The notes beneath the pieces were generated by a model. It did not search any database. It was not told the DNA's origin and saw nothing but the letters and a program-made list of their open reading frames with translations. From contig NC_045139.1 of assembly GCF_008831285.2 (NCBI RefSeq), forward strand, positions 5,246,704 through 5,310,703: a DNA stretch of 64,000 bases, written 5' to 3'. Positions within the stretch are counted from its first letter, which is position 1, and each line of letters begins with the position of its first letter. Both the position numbers and the translations under genes were made by a program. Below, in pieces: positions 22,861 through 35,187 of the stretch. Origin of the DNA: Nymphaea colorata. Lineage: Eukaryota; Streptophyta; Magnoliopsida; Nymphaeales; Nymphaeaceae.

Positions 22861-23390
22861 AAAATTTTATCAAGACAGTTAGAGAGAGTGAGATAAAGAA
22901 TTTTAAGAGAGAGACAATATAGATAGTGAAAAAGTAATAAAAAGAGCAAGAGGTTTTAAGAGGAAATTAAGAGAGAGAGAAATAAAAATTTATAAGTGAG
23001 TGGAAAGAAATAAAACCAAAAACTAGAAGAAGAGAAAGAGATTTTAATTGAAAAACTAGTAGAAGAGCAAGAGATTTTAAGAGAAAAATGAGAGAGAGAG
23101 AAAAATATTTTTAAGAGAAAAAAAACTAGCAAAAGAACAAGGGAGCGTAAGAGAAAAATGTGTGCGAGATGGAGAGAGAGATAAAGATTTTGAAGAGAAA
23201 GAAAATAAATAAAGAGCGAAAAACTAGTAGAATAGCAAAAGATTTTAAGAGAGAGAGAGAAACATAAAGAATAGAGAAAGGAAAATTTGTGAAGATAGAT
23301 TTTAAGGGAATAATAAAAAAGATATAAAGATTCCAAGAGAAAAAAATGAGAAAGAGCGAAGAAAGAAGGAAGAAAAAATGATCTAACAAC
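22860..23390. repeat. GA-rich degenerate minisatellite
   Basis: Repeated, imperfect AAAACTAGTAGAAGAGCAAG and ATTTTAAGAGAGAGAGA motifs at irregular spacing of roughly 60-90 bp, with strong purine bias on the + strand. The minus-strand frames of 87 and 126 codons within it are low-complexity (S, F, L) and are not taken as genes. Confidence 0.7.
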
Positions 23391-23795
23391 GAGATATTTT
23401 AAGCCCTTTTTTTTATATAGAAATTAAAATTTAGGAGGTAATTTTGAAAACTTTCAACTTCAATATTTTTATGTAAGAGAGAGAGGGACTTGTGCTTAAA
23501 TCCTGTTAGGAATACACTTTTTTAAAGGTGGATCACTCCTTTAAGACTACACATAGGACAAACAATAGGTATTTTATCAAGGGAATGAAGATTTGAAGGA
23601 TGTCAAAACGAATCTTAGCTTTCCTGATTTGGACAATCCCCAACCTCAAAAAACAATATAAAAGAAAAAAAAAATCCCACCACAAGCTCTCATCCTCATC
23701 GTTCATCAATCTATCAATAAAAAAAGCAACTGGCCATAACATGCACGTTATCTATTTGTAGAGATATAACGAAGGCATACATTCAATGGAAGGTA

Positions 23796-23832
<37 letters not shown>

Positions 23833-24878
23833 TTGAGTTGATCAAATAAACAAGACTTGGCTTCAATTACTCATGGCTGTTGTCTCTCAATAAGAAATTG
23901 CAAGAGCTCTCGTACATGACCATGGGGAGATGATCAAGGGAAGAGAAAGAAAAAATGAAACTACATGCCTCGTGATGGTATGTGTTGGGGTGGAACATTG
24001 TTCAACCCGATAAAAAAAACTTGCTGTATTGAGCTAGGCTAGGCTAGGCTGGCCCAACTCTGAGTCCTGTATTGGAGGCCTGATTCTGTTCAATGTACAC
24101 ATTTAAACCCCACCTCGCCACTTTGTTTTTTTTTTCTTTCTCTCCCTCTAAAATCTTTGTCGCCATAACGCCGACATTGGGCTTCCTTATTACGTTGATT
24201 CTTTTCAAAAAGTCTTCGGTGCATCCCCAAACGTCTCTTAAAAACTAGTGATGTGTCGCAGAAGGTTTTGAAGATATTAGAAAAGGAAACCTTTTAGTTT
24301 TAAATAAAAGTTGACATCGAACCGGCTACATGACGGACAGAAGCATGACGGTCGGACTCTGCCCAATAACTAAATGGGCCAGACTCGAACTGATAAGAAG
24401 ACATTTATGAATGCATAGAGCTCGATTTCATTGAACATCAGGCCAATCCCACCCGACGTGATGCACAAGCATATACCTTTCAGGCAGCATTAAAGGCGTT
24501 GTAGTATGTGCTGAGGTAAGTCACAAGCGAGCTCTATTAGGATAGTGTTTTATAGGACAGTGGTTCCTGAGTGGGCATTATTCTCGTATTTTAGATAGGA
24601 AATTTGTGTTGGGCTGAGATACTGGAGAAAGTTTGACATAGAACCTACAAAAAGCGTTCATCCCGGGGCCTAGCCTACATTGGATTTTTTTTTTTTTAAG
24701 AAGCCCGGGCATTTGCACCAATGCCTCAGACGGAGGAATTCGAGACGATGGTGGATGTGCGGTTATCAATCCCAATGCTGACTTGGCCCGTAATAAGCGG
24801 AGGCTACCTGTCTCTGTGGCTCTAACAGATCCCTGAACTCGCTTTCTTAACATTCTTCATCGCCTTACCATTCTTTCT
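23391..24878. other. Intergenic region, TE scraps, no supported gene
   Basis: TA run at about 23797-23832. A GAGCTAGGCTAGGCTAGGCT motif near 24034 looks like a piece of a GC-rich hAT-like end. A GC-richer stretch at 24690-24850 could be an LTR or exon relic (91-codon minus frame), but nothing in it is recognisable. Confidence 0.35.
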
Positions 24879-25016
24879 GCGTACATGTGTTTGCTTGCAT
24901 GATATAAATAATTTTTCATTGTGAGAAGTTGTGATGCATTTGGATCCTTTGTGCGTATATGTGTTTGCTTGCATGATATAAAGAATTTTCCATTGTGAGA
25001 AGTGACGCGTTTGGAG
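24879..25016. repeat. Tandem duplication, two units of about 73 bp
   Basis: Two consecutive copies of a unit starting GCGTACATGTGTTTGCTTGC (24879) and GCGTATATGTGTTTGCTTGC (about 24952), each followed by a CATTGTGAGAAGT motif. Confidence 0.85.
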
Positions 25017-25799
25017 GAGGACTACTTAAGATAGACTTTAAAACTTTTACCTGGCAAAATTTTATTGATTCTCTTACTAGGAAGACTTTCATAAGAGAGA
25101 TTCATGTTTCGATTCATTTTTAGCCAGAACTATCGAACTTTGGGTTGTAAGTGCCTTCTTCAATCTTGTAGGGCAAGAGGCATTTGGGAATTGAACTAGC
25201 TACTGACTGCCGAGGTGGAATGCAAGTTCATACTTGTAAGCAATAACACATTGCACCAAATATGGTATTTTAGTGCACCAAAATTTTGTGGGTCAGTATG
25301 ATTAATGACGAATATGTTCCTTTAAATAGAAAAAAGAAATTTGTTTTACTGATAAAACAAATATTTGAAAAAAAGTGAAAAGGCTCAAAAAGTAAGTTCT
25401 TGTTCTATAATTTCAAAGATGCCCCTTTTTCTTTTTCTTTGGCATATAATTGTTGCGTGCACTGGCGGGTGCACACATGACACAACTCAAACTCCTCTTT
25501 TGAGTCCCACCACCCCCTTCCTCCCTTTCCCTTGTACGTTTTCTGTATTCTTTTATTGTTTTCGACAATTTTTGTAAAATCATTGACAATTTGTCACTTA
25601 ATTATATGTTCTCTCTCTCTTTCTAACTTTATCTGGATAAAGTGCCTTTTCATGTAACGTAAGAAAAGAATTGGAACTGCCTCGTCATTCACTTGGTAAG
25701 ATGGATAGACTTTAAATGTCATTTTCCTTCTTCATGTCCAATTAAACCGTTCTCCAAAAAAAAAAAAACAGATATGGGAAAAAAAATTAATCTCTGATT
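25017..25799. other. Intergenic region, no gene seen
   Basis: AT-rich, with a pyrimidine-rich stretch at 25480-25560. The 70-codon + frame at 25365 has no supporting signal. Confidence 0.35.
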
Positions 25800-26060
25800 A
25801 AGAAACAGATCGTCTTTGGATTTAAGAAATAACATCAGACTGGTTTCGGATTCTGATTCTGATATATATAAGTATCAAATCAGATATCGATTCAGATCAG
25901 ATTTAGCTTTAAGTAATTACTCATATCCAATGCTCTTACCTTTTGAAAATCTTCTAGATACAGTTCAAAATTCGAATTCGGATTGTGAAACCAGATCTTG
26001 AGTTCAGATTCAGAGATAATATCTCTCAAAGAAACGGATATGGTGAAGAGTATACCCATT
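25800..26060. mobile_element. Fragment of the TAGGGATGTCA fold-back family
   Basis: Alternating TCAGAT and GATTCTGATTC motifs and the AAGAAATAACATCAGA segment resemble the inside of 16602-18173. The ends are missing. Confidence 0.4.
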
Positions 26061-26106
26061 TAAATCTAATCCATTAATGTTAGAATGCTTTAGACACAAA
26101 AAGAAA

Positions 26107-26345
26107 GGAAGGCAGTGGGGGTCGAAGCACTTCCCGTTCCAATCTAAGACGTCATTGATGGCCATCTTCTTCTGAAGGAAAGCAACGGTACTGCAACTGA
26201 AAGACCAGCTGCTTGGAATGAGCTGTTGGTGATGATGATGGAGATAAGGCTGTCATGTTCAAGGGAGTCTCCAATTGTAAGAATGGACATGAAGGAGGTA
26301 GTCGCTGGGCTTAAAAGGATACCACAGAAGGTTTCTTCTTTCTAA
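26107..26345 (+). pseudogene. LRR receptor kinase relic (last exon only)
   Basis: From GACGTCATTGATGGCCATCT (26148) to a TAA stop at 26345 an open frame of 65 codons matches the C-terminal end of the kinase exons of the two full genes: DVIDGHLLLKESN, then ELLVMMMEIRLSCSRES, then MDMKEVVAGLKRI. About 40 bases upstream are also recognisable (QW, then frame lost), where the full genes read LRQWVAEAFP. Everything before it, including the catalytic half of the kinase and the LRR exon, is absent. It is the third member of the cluster, on the same strand, and ends about 175 bp before the left limit of large-element copy 2. Insertion or rearrangement may explain the truncation, but the missing part lies on the other side. 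Confidence 0.85.
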
Positions 26346-26490
26346 AAGTCACAGTCGTAGCCCATAATCCAGTTGAGACCTGAGATCAAGTTCTAATTTA
26401 TTTTGCAAATCAGCACACAAAGATGGAGAGATCTAATATTAATAAACTGATCACCACAGCGTTGTGCCTAAAGCCCAGCTCATCAATTGT

Positions 26491-26514
26491 GGTCGCCGGA
26501 GATGGCCGGCGACC
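26491..26514. repeat. Perfect 9-bp hairpin beside left arm limit
   Basis: GGTCGCCGG, a six-base loop, then CCGGCGACC, a few bases outside the left limit of large-element copy 2. It is unusually GC-rich for the region. Possibly by chance, possibly a mark of the breakpoint. Confidence 0.6.
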
Positions 26515-26970
26515 TACGTGCGTTGCGGGCTTCATTTAACACGACGATGAATGGAGAGTGTTAAATTTTAACCACCAAAGCACGTGCAGTCGTGGTGGCA
26601 GTAAGTTCTGCGAATGGCACGACTGGAGACCCGTTGGAAGCCAAATGGACGCCGTTCACCAATTTAAACAAATGTGCGCCGACCTGCGGTCTCTCTCTCT
26701 CTCTCTCTCTCCCCTCCCCCCGAGTGTGCGCAGAAGGGATGTCATTTGGGAATGACAGAGTATGTGCAGAGGCTGATGGTGGCTGCCGCTGCCAGTTTCA
26801 TCCCGTAGCGAGGATCGGAAGGAGTGGGATGATAATCTCTGACATAGGGGCGTCGAGTGTCTCCAGCATCTCATGGCTCACATGCAGATATCAGCAGGGG
26901 CTTCAACGCCATCGTCGCTTCTATTACTTTGTTCACCATTTTGTTGGGCTTCAATCTTAGCGATTTGCAG

Positions 26971-27170
26971 AAGACAAGGTCGGTCATCTCTTGCTCTCTT
27001 ATCCATATGGCATTTTTGTGTTCTTTGTAGATATTTTGTTATATTATTCATTATCTCATGGGAGAATTGAGGGATCCTGCGTCAGATTCCTTTCTTGGTG
27101 TTTTTCTGGATGTATTTCATGGGAGATATACCAGCAGAGCGTCAATGCCTGTTTTCGATTCTCTTTTACT
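26971..27170 (+). repeat. Single ~195-bp repeat unit (left arm, copy 2)
   Basis: Starts after GATTTGCAG with AAGACAAGGTCGGTCATCTC and ends near GGAGATATACCAGCAGAGCG. Same unit as the array at 14671-15450, here on the + strand. Confidence 0.75.
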
Positions 27171-28082
27171 TGGTTCATCTTGCTCGTGGGTCGACTACAA
27201 TGAAAGATAGCTTCTGCTACGATCATTCCCATGGAAAGGTCTGTGGTGGATAAAATCGCAAAGGTTGTTCCTCTTTTGGCTGCATACTTGTATAAGATAA
27301 TAAGAGGAGGCAAATATTTTCAAGGGAGAGAGAGAGAGAGAGGGGGGGATCGGTATCTGTGATGCCGTGAATGTGCATCGCCTTTCTGTGCTTCCATCGT
27401 TCTACAGCCTTCCAACATGACGAGGTTCTTGTCAATGAGAAGAAGTACAAGAGAGCCAGGCCTCCAGAGCCAGGACTCCTTTCCTCCACTTGATTCCCTC
27501 ATCTGTCGATGCGGAGAGCAAATAGAGGCGCCTCCCCTGCCCACTCGAACGCGATCTCATCCTAGATGACGAGATCGGAAGCAATGTCGTTTTCTCGCTT
27601 GTAGAGTTCTTCTCAGCCAGCCTCAAGGCATCTGGCCATTACAGACAGCCATCAAGAATGCCAGTGGATTTGTTCATGGGCAAACATTAAGGAAAAGTTA
27701 AAGAGAGAGACTTCCTCCACTTGACGACTTATGCTGGATAGACACAAGCAGAAAAATGGTCAGTGTTGCCGATGGGGGAGCACGGAGGTATGAGGATCAA
27801 TCCTCTCTCTCTCTTGTTCAGAAAACCCTAGCTTCCTTCATTGCTGTGGCTTTGGGCTTTAAGCCGAGGAATGCGACAGATCTCTTTTGTGTTTTGTGCA
27901 TTGTTTCTCATTGCGTCGCTTAAACCTTGTTGTTCATTGCTTCATGAGGTTATTTATACCTACTGAATTTGTTAGATATGTCGTGCATGAGTATGAAGTA
28001 TGTGGCTGCCTTGGTGCAATTTTTAACTCACCAAAGCAAGAAGCTTCCTACTGAACTAATGGACTATGATTAAGTACATGGA

Positions 28083-28182
28083 GTGGAGCCTGAAGTAACT
28101 TGGGAAGATCACCAGAACATCAATAGATTCAATGGGCTCAATAATTGGTTTCATGAGCTTGTGCATGAGATGAAAGCCGCCA
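28083..28182 (+). pseudogene. Prefoldin subunit 4 fragment (left arm)
   Basis: The + strand reads [20 protein letters not shown] followed by [12 protein letters not shown]. Plant prefoldin subunit 4 has a near-identical N-terminal stretch (the pattern EVTWEDQQNIN, F, LNN, HEL, E, KAA), the start of its first coiled-coil helix. Prefoldin is a cytosolic chaperone complex that hands actin and tubulin to the chaperonin CCT. Here only this exon-sized piece is present; stops and unrelated sequence surround it, so it is a captured or decayed fragment. A second copy lies inverted at 42794-42900, and copy 1 has lost the segment. Confidence 0.7.
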
Positions 28183-30353
28183 GAGTGTCATTTTTTTTCC
28201 TTTCCTTTTTGATTTTGTACTTTCTCTTTACTGTTAGATTTTTGTCCTTGTGTTTTTTTAGAAATCAGAAAATATGATAGTTGTCCTTTGTATCTACTTC
28301 TGGATTCATGTTCTTGGCGGGTAAATCGAAAATATCCATGTTGTCCTGCATATGTTCTTTTCTGAAGCTCCTGACGTTGTTAGTGGTAGTGGACATGAAT
28401 CGTGTTAAGCATAAAAGTGTATGCATTTAGGATAGAGATCATTGTATTTGAGTATTTTCAAGGGAAGTTCGCATAGTGTTCAGATGGCAGATAAAATCTT
28501 CTTGCCCTGCACATAAAGAATGATTGCATCAAATATGAATTTGCGAAGACAAATGCAACAGATGTATACAAAGGTCATGCAGTCAAGTGTCTACAATTTG
28601 TTTTTAATGGCTGAAAGCCTGAAATGCAGTTGTCACACTTTCTTATCAACCACAAATTCTGTCTATCGCGAAAAGATGAAGAACTGAAAAGTTCAACAAC
28701 CGAAAAGAAGAATATTTTCAGTGGAAGGACAAAAATTGATAAACAAAATTTCACAGGCATATAGTTGTTACCATTCCTTGTGGCCCATCTGCCTTGGCTG
28801 TCAAGGAAGCAGCATGGGGACTTGCTTGTCATGCTGCAATTTCTTAGGTAACTCAAGTGTTTGCAATTTAATGCTTTGCAGCTTATTAGGCTACCATTTC
28901 ATATCTGCTTGTTATAGGCCATGAAATGAAGTACGGTGGTAGACACATCACTGGTCTGTAGAATGGGTAATGGTGTAAAGTATGAACTCTTTTATTATAT
29001 CCATTTGCCATTTATGCTGTAGGGGAGCAAGGTGAAGTTTTTTAACCTGTTTGCACTTTGCAAGTTACATAAACTAAAACACAGATCATATAGCGCATTT
29101 AAGCAATGATGAGGCTCCTCTGTTTTCTTCTTGCTTTATCTGTTACATTTGTGCTGATATGATAATGTTAGAGTGCATTCAACTCACAAATCAGTTATAT
29201 TGAAAGAAACAGATATTAGAGACTTTGCTTTGTGCATCAGTTGACTGTATCTAATTTTTGAAGTCTTGAACATTGAATATAAAAAGTAAATGTTCCTTCT
29301 GATCTATCTGATTAGTCCTCGAAATAAGGTTCAATCAAAAGCTCCATGAGGACCAATAAAGGCTCATCGCTGCATTTTTGTGATGCTCAAGTATCTAGTT
29401 TAGGTGTCATACATGATGGCCCAAAAAAAAAAAATACCATTTTTGCCACTAGCCATGGTAGTACATCCCTAAACCTTAACAACAAATATTCCTGGGAGAC
29501 TTTAGAGTAAGCAAATTGTCATTCGTTTTGTGGAGGTTTGTGTAATGGTTTCCCCTCTATCCATCTTTAGCTGCCTTAAGGCCTTAACTTGAATATCTGG
29601 ATCCTTGTCTCATAATAAATTATAATGGCTTGTCACATGCTAAAAATGTTTTATCATCTCAGGGGCAAGTCTATAAGGTGAAAATTTATTTTTCCAGGAG
29701 TTTACGTCTGATCATCTGCAAGAGGCAGTTTTAGCTATCTTACCATTCATGATAAGGTCGTCTAACGCATTGTGAACAAGTTTGTACATGCCAAACTGTA
29801 AGCATGAAAGAACATAGAAATTTGATGTTACAGATATAGTGTAGCTTGTTCGTTTGGTTCAAGAAAGGCATGTTTAAATTCTTAATGCACAGATTCAGTT
29901 CATAGTCTTTCAACTCTACTAATGTATCTGACCATATAGGAGTATTATAAATTTCAGGAGCATAAAGGTTTAAAACTACTGATTTTGCAAGCAAGGTTTA
30001 AATTCTTTTGGATAGAAGAATATGTTATGTTATGTTGTGCTTTAAAACTACTGATTTAGAGCCTAAGCTGTACTCTAGTTTTACATACTTAAAGAAATTG
30101 TTATGCAATTGGTCTAGAATCTAGAGTTGTTACAACTCTTACTCTCGTCAAATCTAATAATTTCAGTTAAATATATCATATTACACTGACATCATGTTCA
30201 CCTCATGCTTTTATCCAGCATTACCAATCAACTTCTATTTGAAAATCTACTATCTATCAATGTTATGTTAGTGCCGAAATATATTTTGTATGTGACTATG
30301 CATCAAATATGTTGTTCTTTAGCAGGGGGTTTTGGTCTATTCTTGAATTGAAG

Positions 30354-31434
30354 CTTGTAATGGATCCAACAAACCTGACATTTTACATACTGAAAGAAGT
30401 ATTGCTGATATTGGTTTTGACCGAGCATTCTTAAAGATATTTTTCTGTGCATTATGTTCTTTTCTCCACCTTTTCTCTAGTCCTTAGAGTTTTGCAATCA
30501 GTTTCACAAGGCCTGTTTTATTTCCTGACAATTGTGCAAGAGATATTTGCTCTTTTGGCTGGTACATTTCATAAGCTTGGTTTCGACTGCATGTTTTGGT
30601 CCTATGTGGGACTAATTTTCTGGATGAACCAATTGTTTGTCTTCTTGTTTCAGTTTCTAATAAATTGAAGTATTTTAGAGCAATTTTGTCATATTCTTTT
30701 TTTCTTCTAAAACCATTTCACGGATCCTTGATCTTGGCTGTAAGTACTCATTTTTTTCATTCAATCCTCCATTTTTTGTTTTGTTTGCAGGAGATCATGA
30801 TCTTAGCTTTCTTCATGATCTATGAGTTGGATTGGGGATTTAGCCATTTAGGAATTGATTCTGAGATGAAGATTGCTTTATCTTTCTCTTTTGTTTTCTG
30901 ATGACAGAAAAAATAGGAGCTTTCTGGGCAGGCCAAGATTTGCTTGCCCAAATAGAGTACTATATGTCTCTACTAGTTATTTGTCAGTCGTGCAACATAG
31001 TTCTGCTTTATTTATGAAATGTCCCTTACTCTACTAGAGATGATATGTTCTTTCACATGCCCCTTTCCATTAGTCTTAAACTTTTTGACTGTTTGGATAC
31101 AAGGCTAGCTAAACTACATGAATATGAGAGAACTAGAATTGTTTCTGGTTGAATCAGATGCTAAGCTGCTAATATGAGAAAAATAGAATTGTTTCACCAG
31201 ACTAATCTCTGGGATTAATGACAATTATTGCACCAGAAAATTTTCTAGATATGTAAGAACGTGTTATTTATTTATTTTCTCTATTTTGACCAGAAATGGC
31301 TTGTGGAGCTTTTTGATAAGAAAGAATCAGGCGTGCTCAAATGACACTTATTTTTAAATATGCTTATGTAACTTTTTTATAATTTTGAATTGTATAAACA
31401 ATATCTTTTATAGAATAATTACTTATTTTTATGT

Positions 31435-31477
<43 letters not shown>

Positions 31478-31489
31478 GTAAATGTAGAA
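30354..31489 (+). other. Inner left arm and internal region, copy 2
   Basis: Counterpart of 1-1124. The exon-like fragment at about 30486-30580 has an extra base relative to copy 1 and loses frame. It ends in a (CT)n(TA)n run at about 31434-31478. No intact gene. Confidence 0.5.
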
Positions 31490-31987
31490 TAATTACAATG
31501 GCCATGACTTTTTCGGTTTTTCCATGGCTAATGTACAAGTAATTTTGGCTGTTGCAAATAATGGCCACAGCCAAAGGTAAAACCATGGCTAGTGGTCTAG
31601 GTAAATCATGGCTGGTTGATGCAATAGCCACAGTCACAAAAAATGCAATTAAAAAAAAAAAACCTAAAAAAAATTCGATAAATATGATTGCCATTTAAAA
31701 CATAAAAAATGTTAAAAATGAAAAAACCTTAAAAAAATGTGTTTTTCTCATTTTTTTAAGCTCTCCATATTATGCCCGAGAAAAACCTCCCTGTTTAAAA
31801 CTCGAGGAAACTTTTTGTGACTATGCTTCAAAACCATGACAAAATGTTAATAGCCACAAGGGCTTTCGCACAGTCACCTTAGTTAACAGCCACAAGAAAG
31901 GCCATGGCTGAAAATACTTTCGGTCACAGTTTTTGGGACTATTAGCCATGATTTTAACTGTGGTTAATGACCCTTTTTGTTGTAGTG
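31490..31987. mobile_element. CACTA-like terminus (copy 2)
   Basis: Counterpart of 1125-1776 with the same CACTACAACAAAAAGGG end on the minus strand. It is shorter, with a deletion in the T-rich middle. Confidence 0.5.
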
Positions 31988-31989
31988 GT

Positions 31990-32392
31990 CTCCATCCATG
32001 AGAGTTGCAGGGGAGAATGTTGGTTATCTCCCTCAATCTCTTGTCAATCTCTCAGGAAAATTGATGGATCGGGAGTAAGATTTGTTTTATGGGGTTTCAG
32101 GGTTTATTTCGTGGGAGATATCTTACTTCATTCTGATGGCTTTCAATCCTTGAAGTTTTTAGGAGACGAAGTCGGTTATCTCTCTCTTTCTTGTCCTTGG
32201 TAGCGTCGCGTGCAGCATTGTAGGTATTGTGTTAATTTATTAATAATCTCACGGGGTAATTGATGGATCATAAGCCAGACTACTTTTTTGGGGTTATGGG
32301 GTTTATTTCATAGATGATGTACCAACAAGGTTTTAACGGCTCAACGTGACCTTGTTTCTCTTTCTCGTCTATTTACAGGAGACAAGGTTGGT

Positions 32393-32450
<58 letters not shown>

Positions 32451-32610
32451 CTTTTCCAGTATTGTGTTCATTGTAGGTATTATGTTAATTTGTTAATAAT
32501 CTCATGGGAGAAATGATGAGTTCTGAATCAGATTCCCTTTTCCGAGTTTTGGGGTTTATTTCATGGAAGCTCTCTTACCGCTTCAACAATGACTTTTTTG
32601 TTTCGTAATC
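31990..32610 (+). repeat. Diverged ~195-bp repeat units (copy 2, internal)
   Basis: Counterpart of 1798-2400. The first unit has lost about 70 bp. The third is interrupted by a long CT run (about 32396-32446) that copy 1 lacks. Confidence 0.6.
32396..32446. repeat. (CT)n microsatellite
   Basis: About 25 uninterrupted CT steps. At the matching place in copy 1 (about 2221) there are only a few, so this expanded after the copies separated. Confidence 0.9.
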
Positions 32611-33221
32611 GGTATAGCCTCCTTTTTATGTAGTTCTTGCTTTCCAGATCGCAATAATCAGGAACTGAAATGGGTATTTCTACTTCAGTTGCAAGAGATG
32701 AAATTCTACATCATCATCTCAAAGAGGAGAACAAAATGAATCTTCGATGTGTCTTACTATTGTCACAAAGACTGCAATGTTTACAAGTTATTGTGACAAT
32801 ATCACCAAAAAACTGGTGAAACGAAAAATGGGAATTCATCCCACATTTGAAATGGATACTGTGATAATTTTTTCTAGATTTTTTGTTCCTTTTTTAAATC
32901 AAAACATTCTTTGATACATCTTAAGCTTTATTTTCATTTTTGTCCATTTTAGAGTTTGAAGAACTATTTCTGAATATCATTTTTGTTTGAAATTAGCAGA
33001 AAGTCTATCTTGGACTCCTGAGATTTTCTAGAAAAAAGATCCTTTTAGTTGATTCCAGAGAAATCTGTTGGTGATGAAAACAGGAGAAATGGTATTTGTG
33101 ACAATGATGTTAGCAAGTAATTCCAGCTGACTTTGATTTTGGAATTTTCCAGGCTTGTATAATTCTTTTGCCCTTTCAAATATCTTTTTTATATGATTTA
33201 CTTACTCCTTCACTCATCAGC

Positions 33222-33308
33222 AAGCATCCAGTTTCCTTTGTCGACTGTTTCCATGGTTCCTGGCATTCCTGTTAATCCAACACGTGCCCAAGCAACCTTT
33301 GAAAGGTC
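33222..33308 (+). pseudogene. Exon-like fragment b (copy 2)
   Basis: Counterpart of 3003-3087 with the same AG and GT borders and the same open frame (STVSMVPGIPVNPTRAQATF). Confidence 0.4.
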
Positions 33309-33543
33309 AGATCTTATAGTGCTGGATTAAGTTAATTATATTGTGAATATAAGTTTGTTCCACCATTTTTCTTTCATTTGGCTTTCTTTTCTAGTACTCT
33401 CCCTGTACAAATTTTTAGGCCCTTTACTCTGCTACTTCCCCCTTCTCTTATGTAAATTCTTCAGCTTGAGCCATTTACATTATTAGTCCTGATTTTATTA
33501 AATATTGTTCATTGTGGTTCATTTATAAAGAAACACTATCCTT

Positions 33544-33771
33544 GTGGTTATGATGGACAACATGCTCAACTTTCACAAATTAATGGATGGCTCCATAAAA
33601 TTCTTCTCTCGGAGTGGGGAAGAAACAAATTCAAGATTTCCATATTTGGTAAAGAAAATCAAGGAGTCATCCAAAACAAGCAGCAGAGACTTATATTTTG
33701 GATGGGGAGGTGATAAGTTCTTTCTTGATGGCCAAAAGTTTTTACAGTTTGTCCTCTTCCCATCTGGTTGA
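33544..33771 (+). pseudogene. Conserved open frame (copy 2)
   Basis: Counterpart of 3332-3553. The frame is kept, including SSRDLYFGWGGDKF. Function unknown. Confidence 0.3.
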
Positions 33772-35187
33772 TAGAACAAATTTTGCTCCATGGATATCTT
33801 TGTACTTTTGCTGTTCCAATTTTTCTTGCAATTGCTGTTGGTCACCAGTAACGAATTGTTACTATCCAGTAAAACAGACTTAAAAAGTGAGACAGATGCA
33901 TGGACCCCTGTAATGTAATGTTCTATGAATCTACCCCAAATTTTGGGGCAGAATCACTAGACAATAACAATTTGTTATTGGTGCCAAATGGCCCCTAAAG
34001 GACTATGATTGACACATTGGTGGCTTAAACCTTTTCAAAGATGAGTTTGTCACTATGAGCCATGGGGCAATCTAGTAACTTCTTTTTGCTTAGCACTTGA
34101 TATAAAAAGTATTCTGGAAGGTAGAACGCTTACTGATGAAGTTTGTGGTCCCTTATCACTTTATTTAAAAAGTCTTCTGGATGGTCAAATGCTGCTGCTG
34201 TAAGTTTGTATCACAAAAACTTTGGTAGTAAAAGAATCAAATATTTTCATAAAGCCAACCAGAACAAAGAATGCTTGTAATAGATAAGTAGTCATAACAC
34301 TTGTACTAAATAAGTAATCATAGCACATTAACATGTTGAGATTATGTTATAGGTTGGATTACCTGTGCATTTTGAATCATAACACTAGTGGCTCTTATAG
34401 CAATCAAAAATTAAGGTTTTCCATAAAAACAACCGGCATTGAAGAAGTTATGTATTAATTGAGTCATAAACACATTAGAATGTCGACAATATATTTAAAC
34501 TGTCTTTGTTCATGCATTTAGAGTGGTCTGGTTTTGGTTCCTGAGGTATGTGGTCTGTGATATGCATATAGTAAAACCAGTACCGAAATGAGTGTGTGTG
34601 TATATATATATATAAAGGGAGAGAGAGAGACTTGTTTTTATTTTTTCATTCCTTACATGATAACTGAAAGGGACATTCCTTCTTGTGGTGGGGGAGGTGT
34701 CGGATTGAGGTTAGAGGGAGAGAGAAGCCTTCAACTTTTTCTATTACTTCTTGAGCTGTAGCAATACAGTTGCAAATGACCGTGAGAGTGCCTCCTCATC
34801 TGACAATATAGTGCAGATACTGAGGCCACATATTCTTTTAGAATTCTTCTGCATTTGAATAATGATTTAGTGCTATTTACCAATTATTATGTTGAAAATA
34901 AAATTTAAATTTAAGCCATTAATATATTATAGTCTTTGTTTCCATAATGAGATTCTCATGTTGGCTGGGAATTTTTTATTTTCCTTGCTGTCTCTTTATA
35001 GCTTGAAGGTGAGAAAGAATTTTTTTAAATATTAAAAAAAAATCTTCTTATGTGTTAAAATTTTGTGAATAAACTTCATTCAGGCTTATGCTTAGCTCTT
35101 TCGTAAACGTTTCTGTACAATTTGTGCTTTAACAGTTTGAGTTCTTTTGTTTATTGGAATTTTTTTTGCTTATCAAGTGGTTTTAGT

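Larger units (their letters stand above)
26520..30735 (+). repeat. Left arm of large element, copy 2
   Basis: Reverse complement of 40066-44364, but clearly more diverged from it than the two right arms are from each other. It keeps segments the right arms have lost: an extra stretch around 28830-28880, and the inner end around 30000-30440. It also holds the outer-arm frames (27223-27720), the prefoldin-like fragment, and one 195-bp unit (26971-27170). Confidence 0.8.

Noticed and set aside
22956-23389. 126- and 87-codon minus-strand frames rich in S, F and L
   Set aside because: Low-complexity reading of the AG-rich minisatellite.
24578-24853. 91-codon minus-strand frame
   Set aside because: Some GC enrichment but no motif, promoter or family resemblance; could be an LTR scrap.
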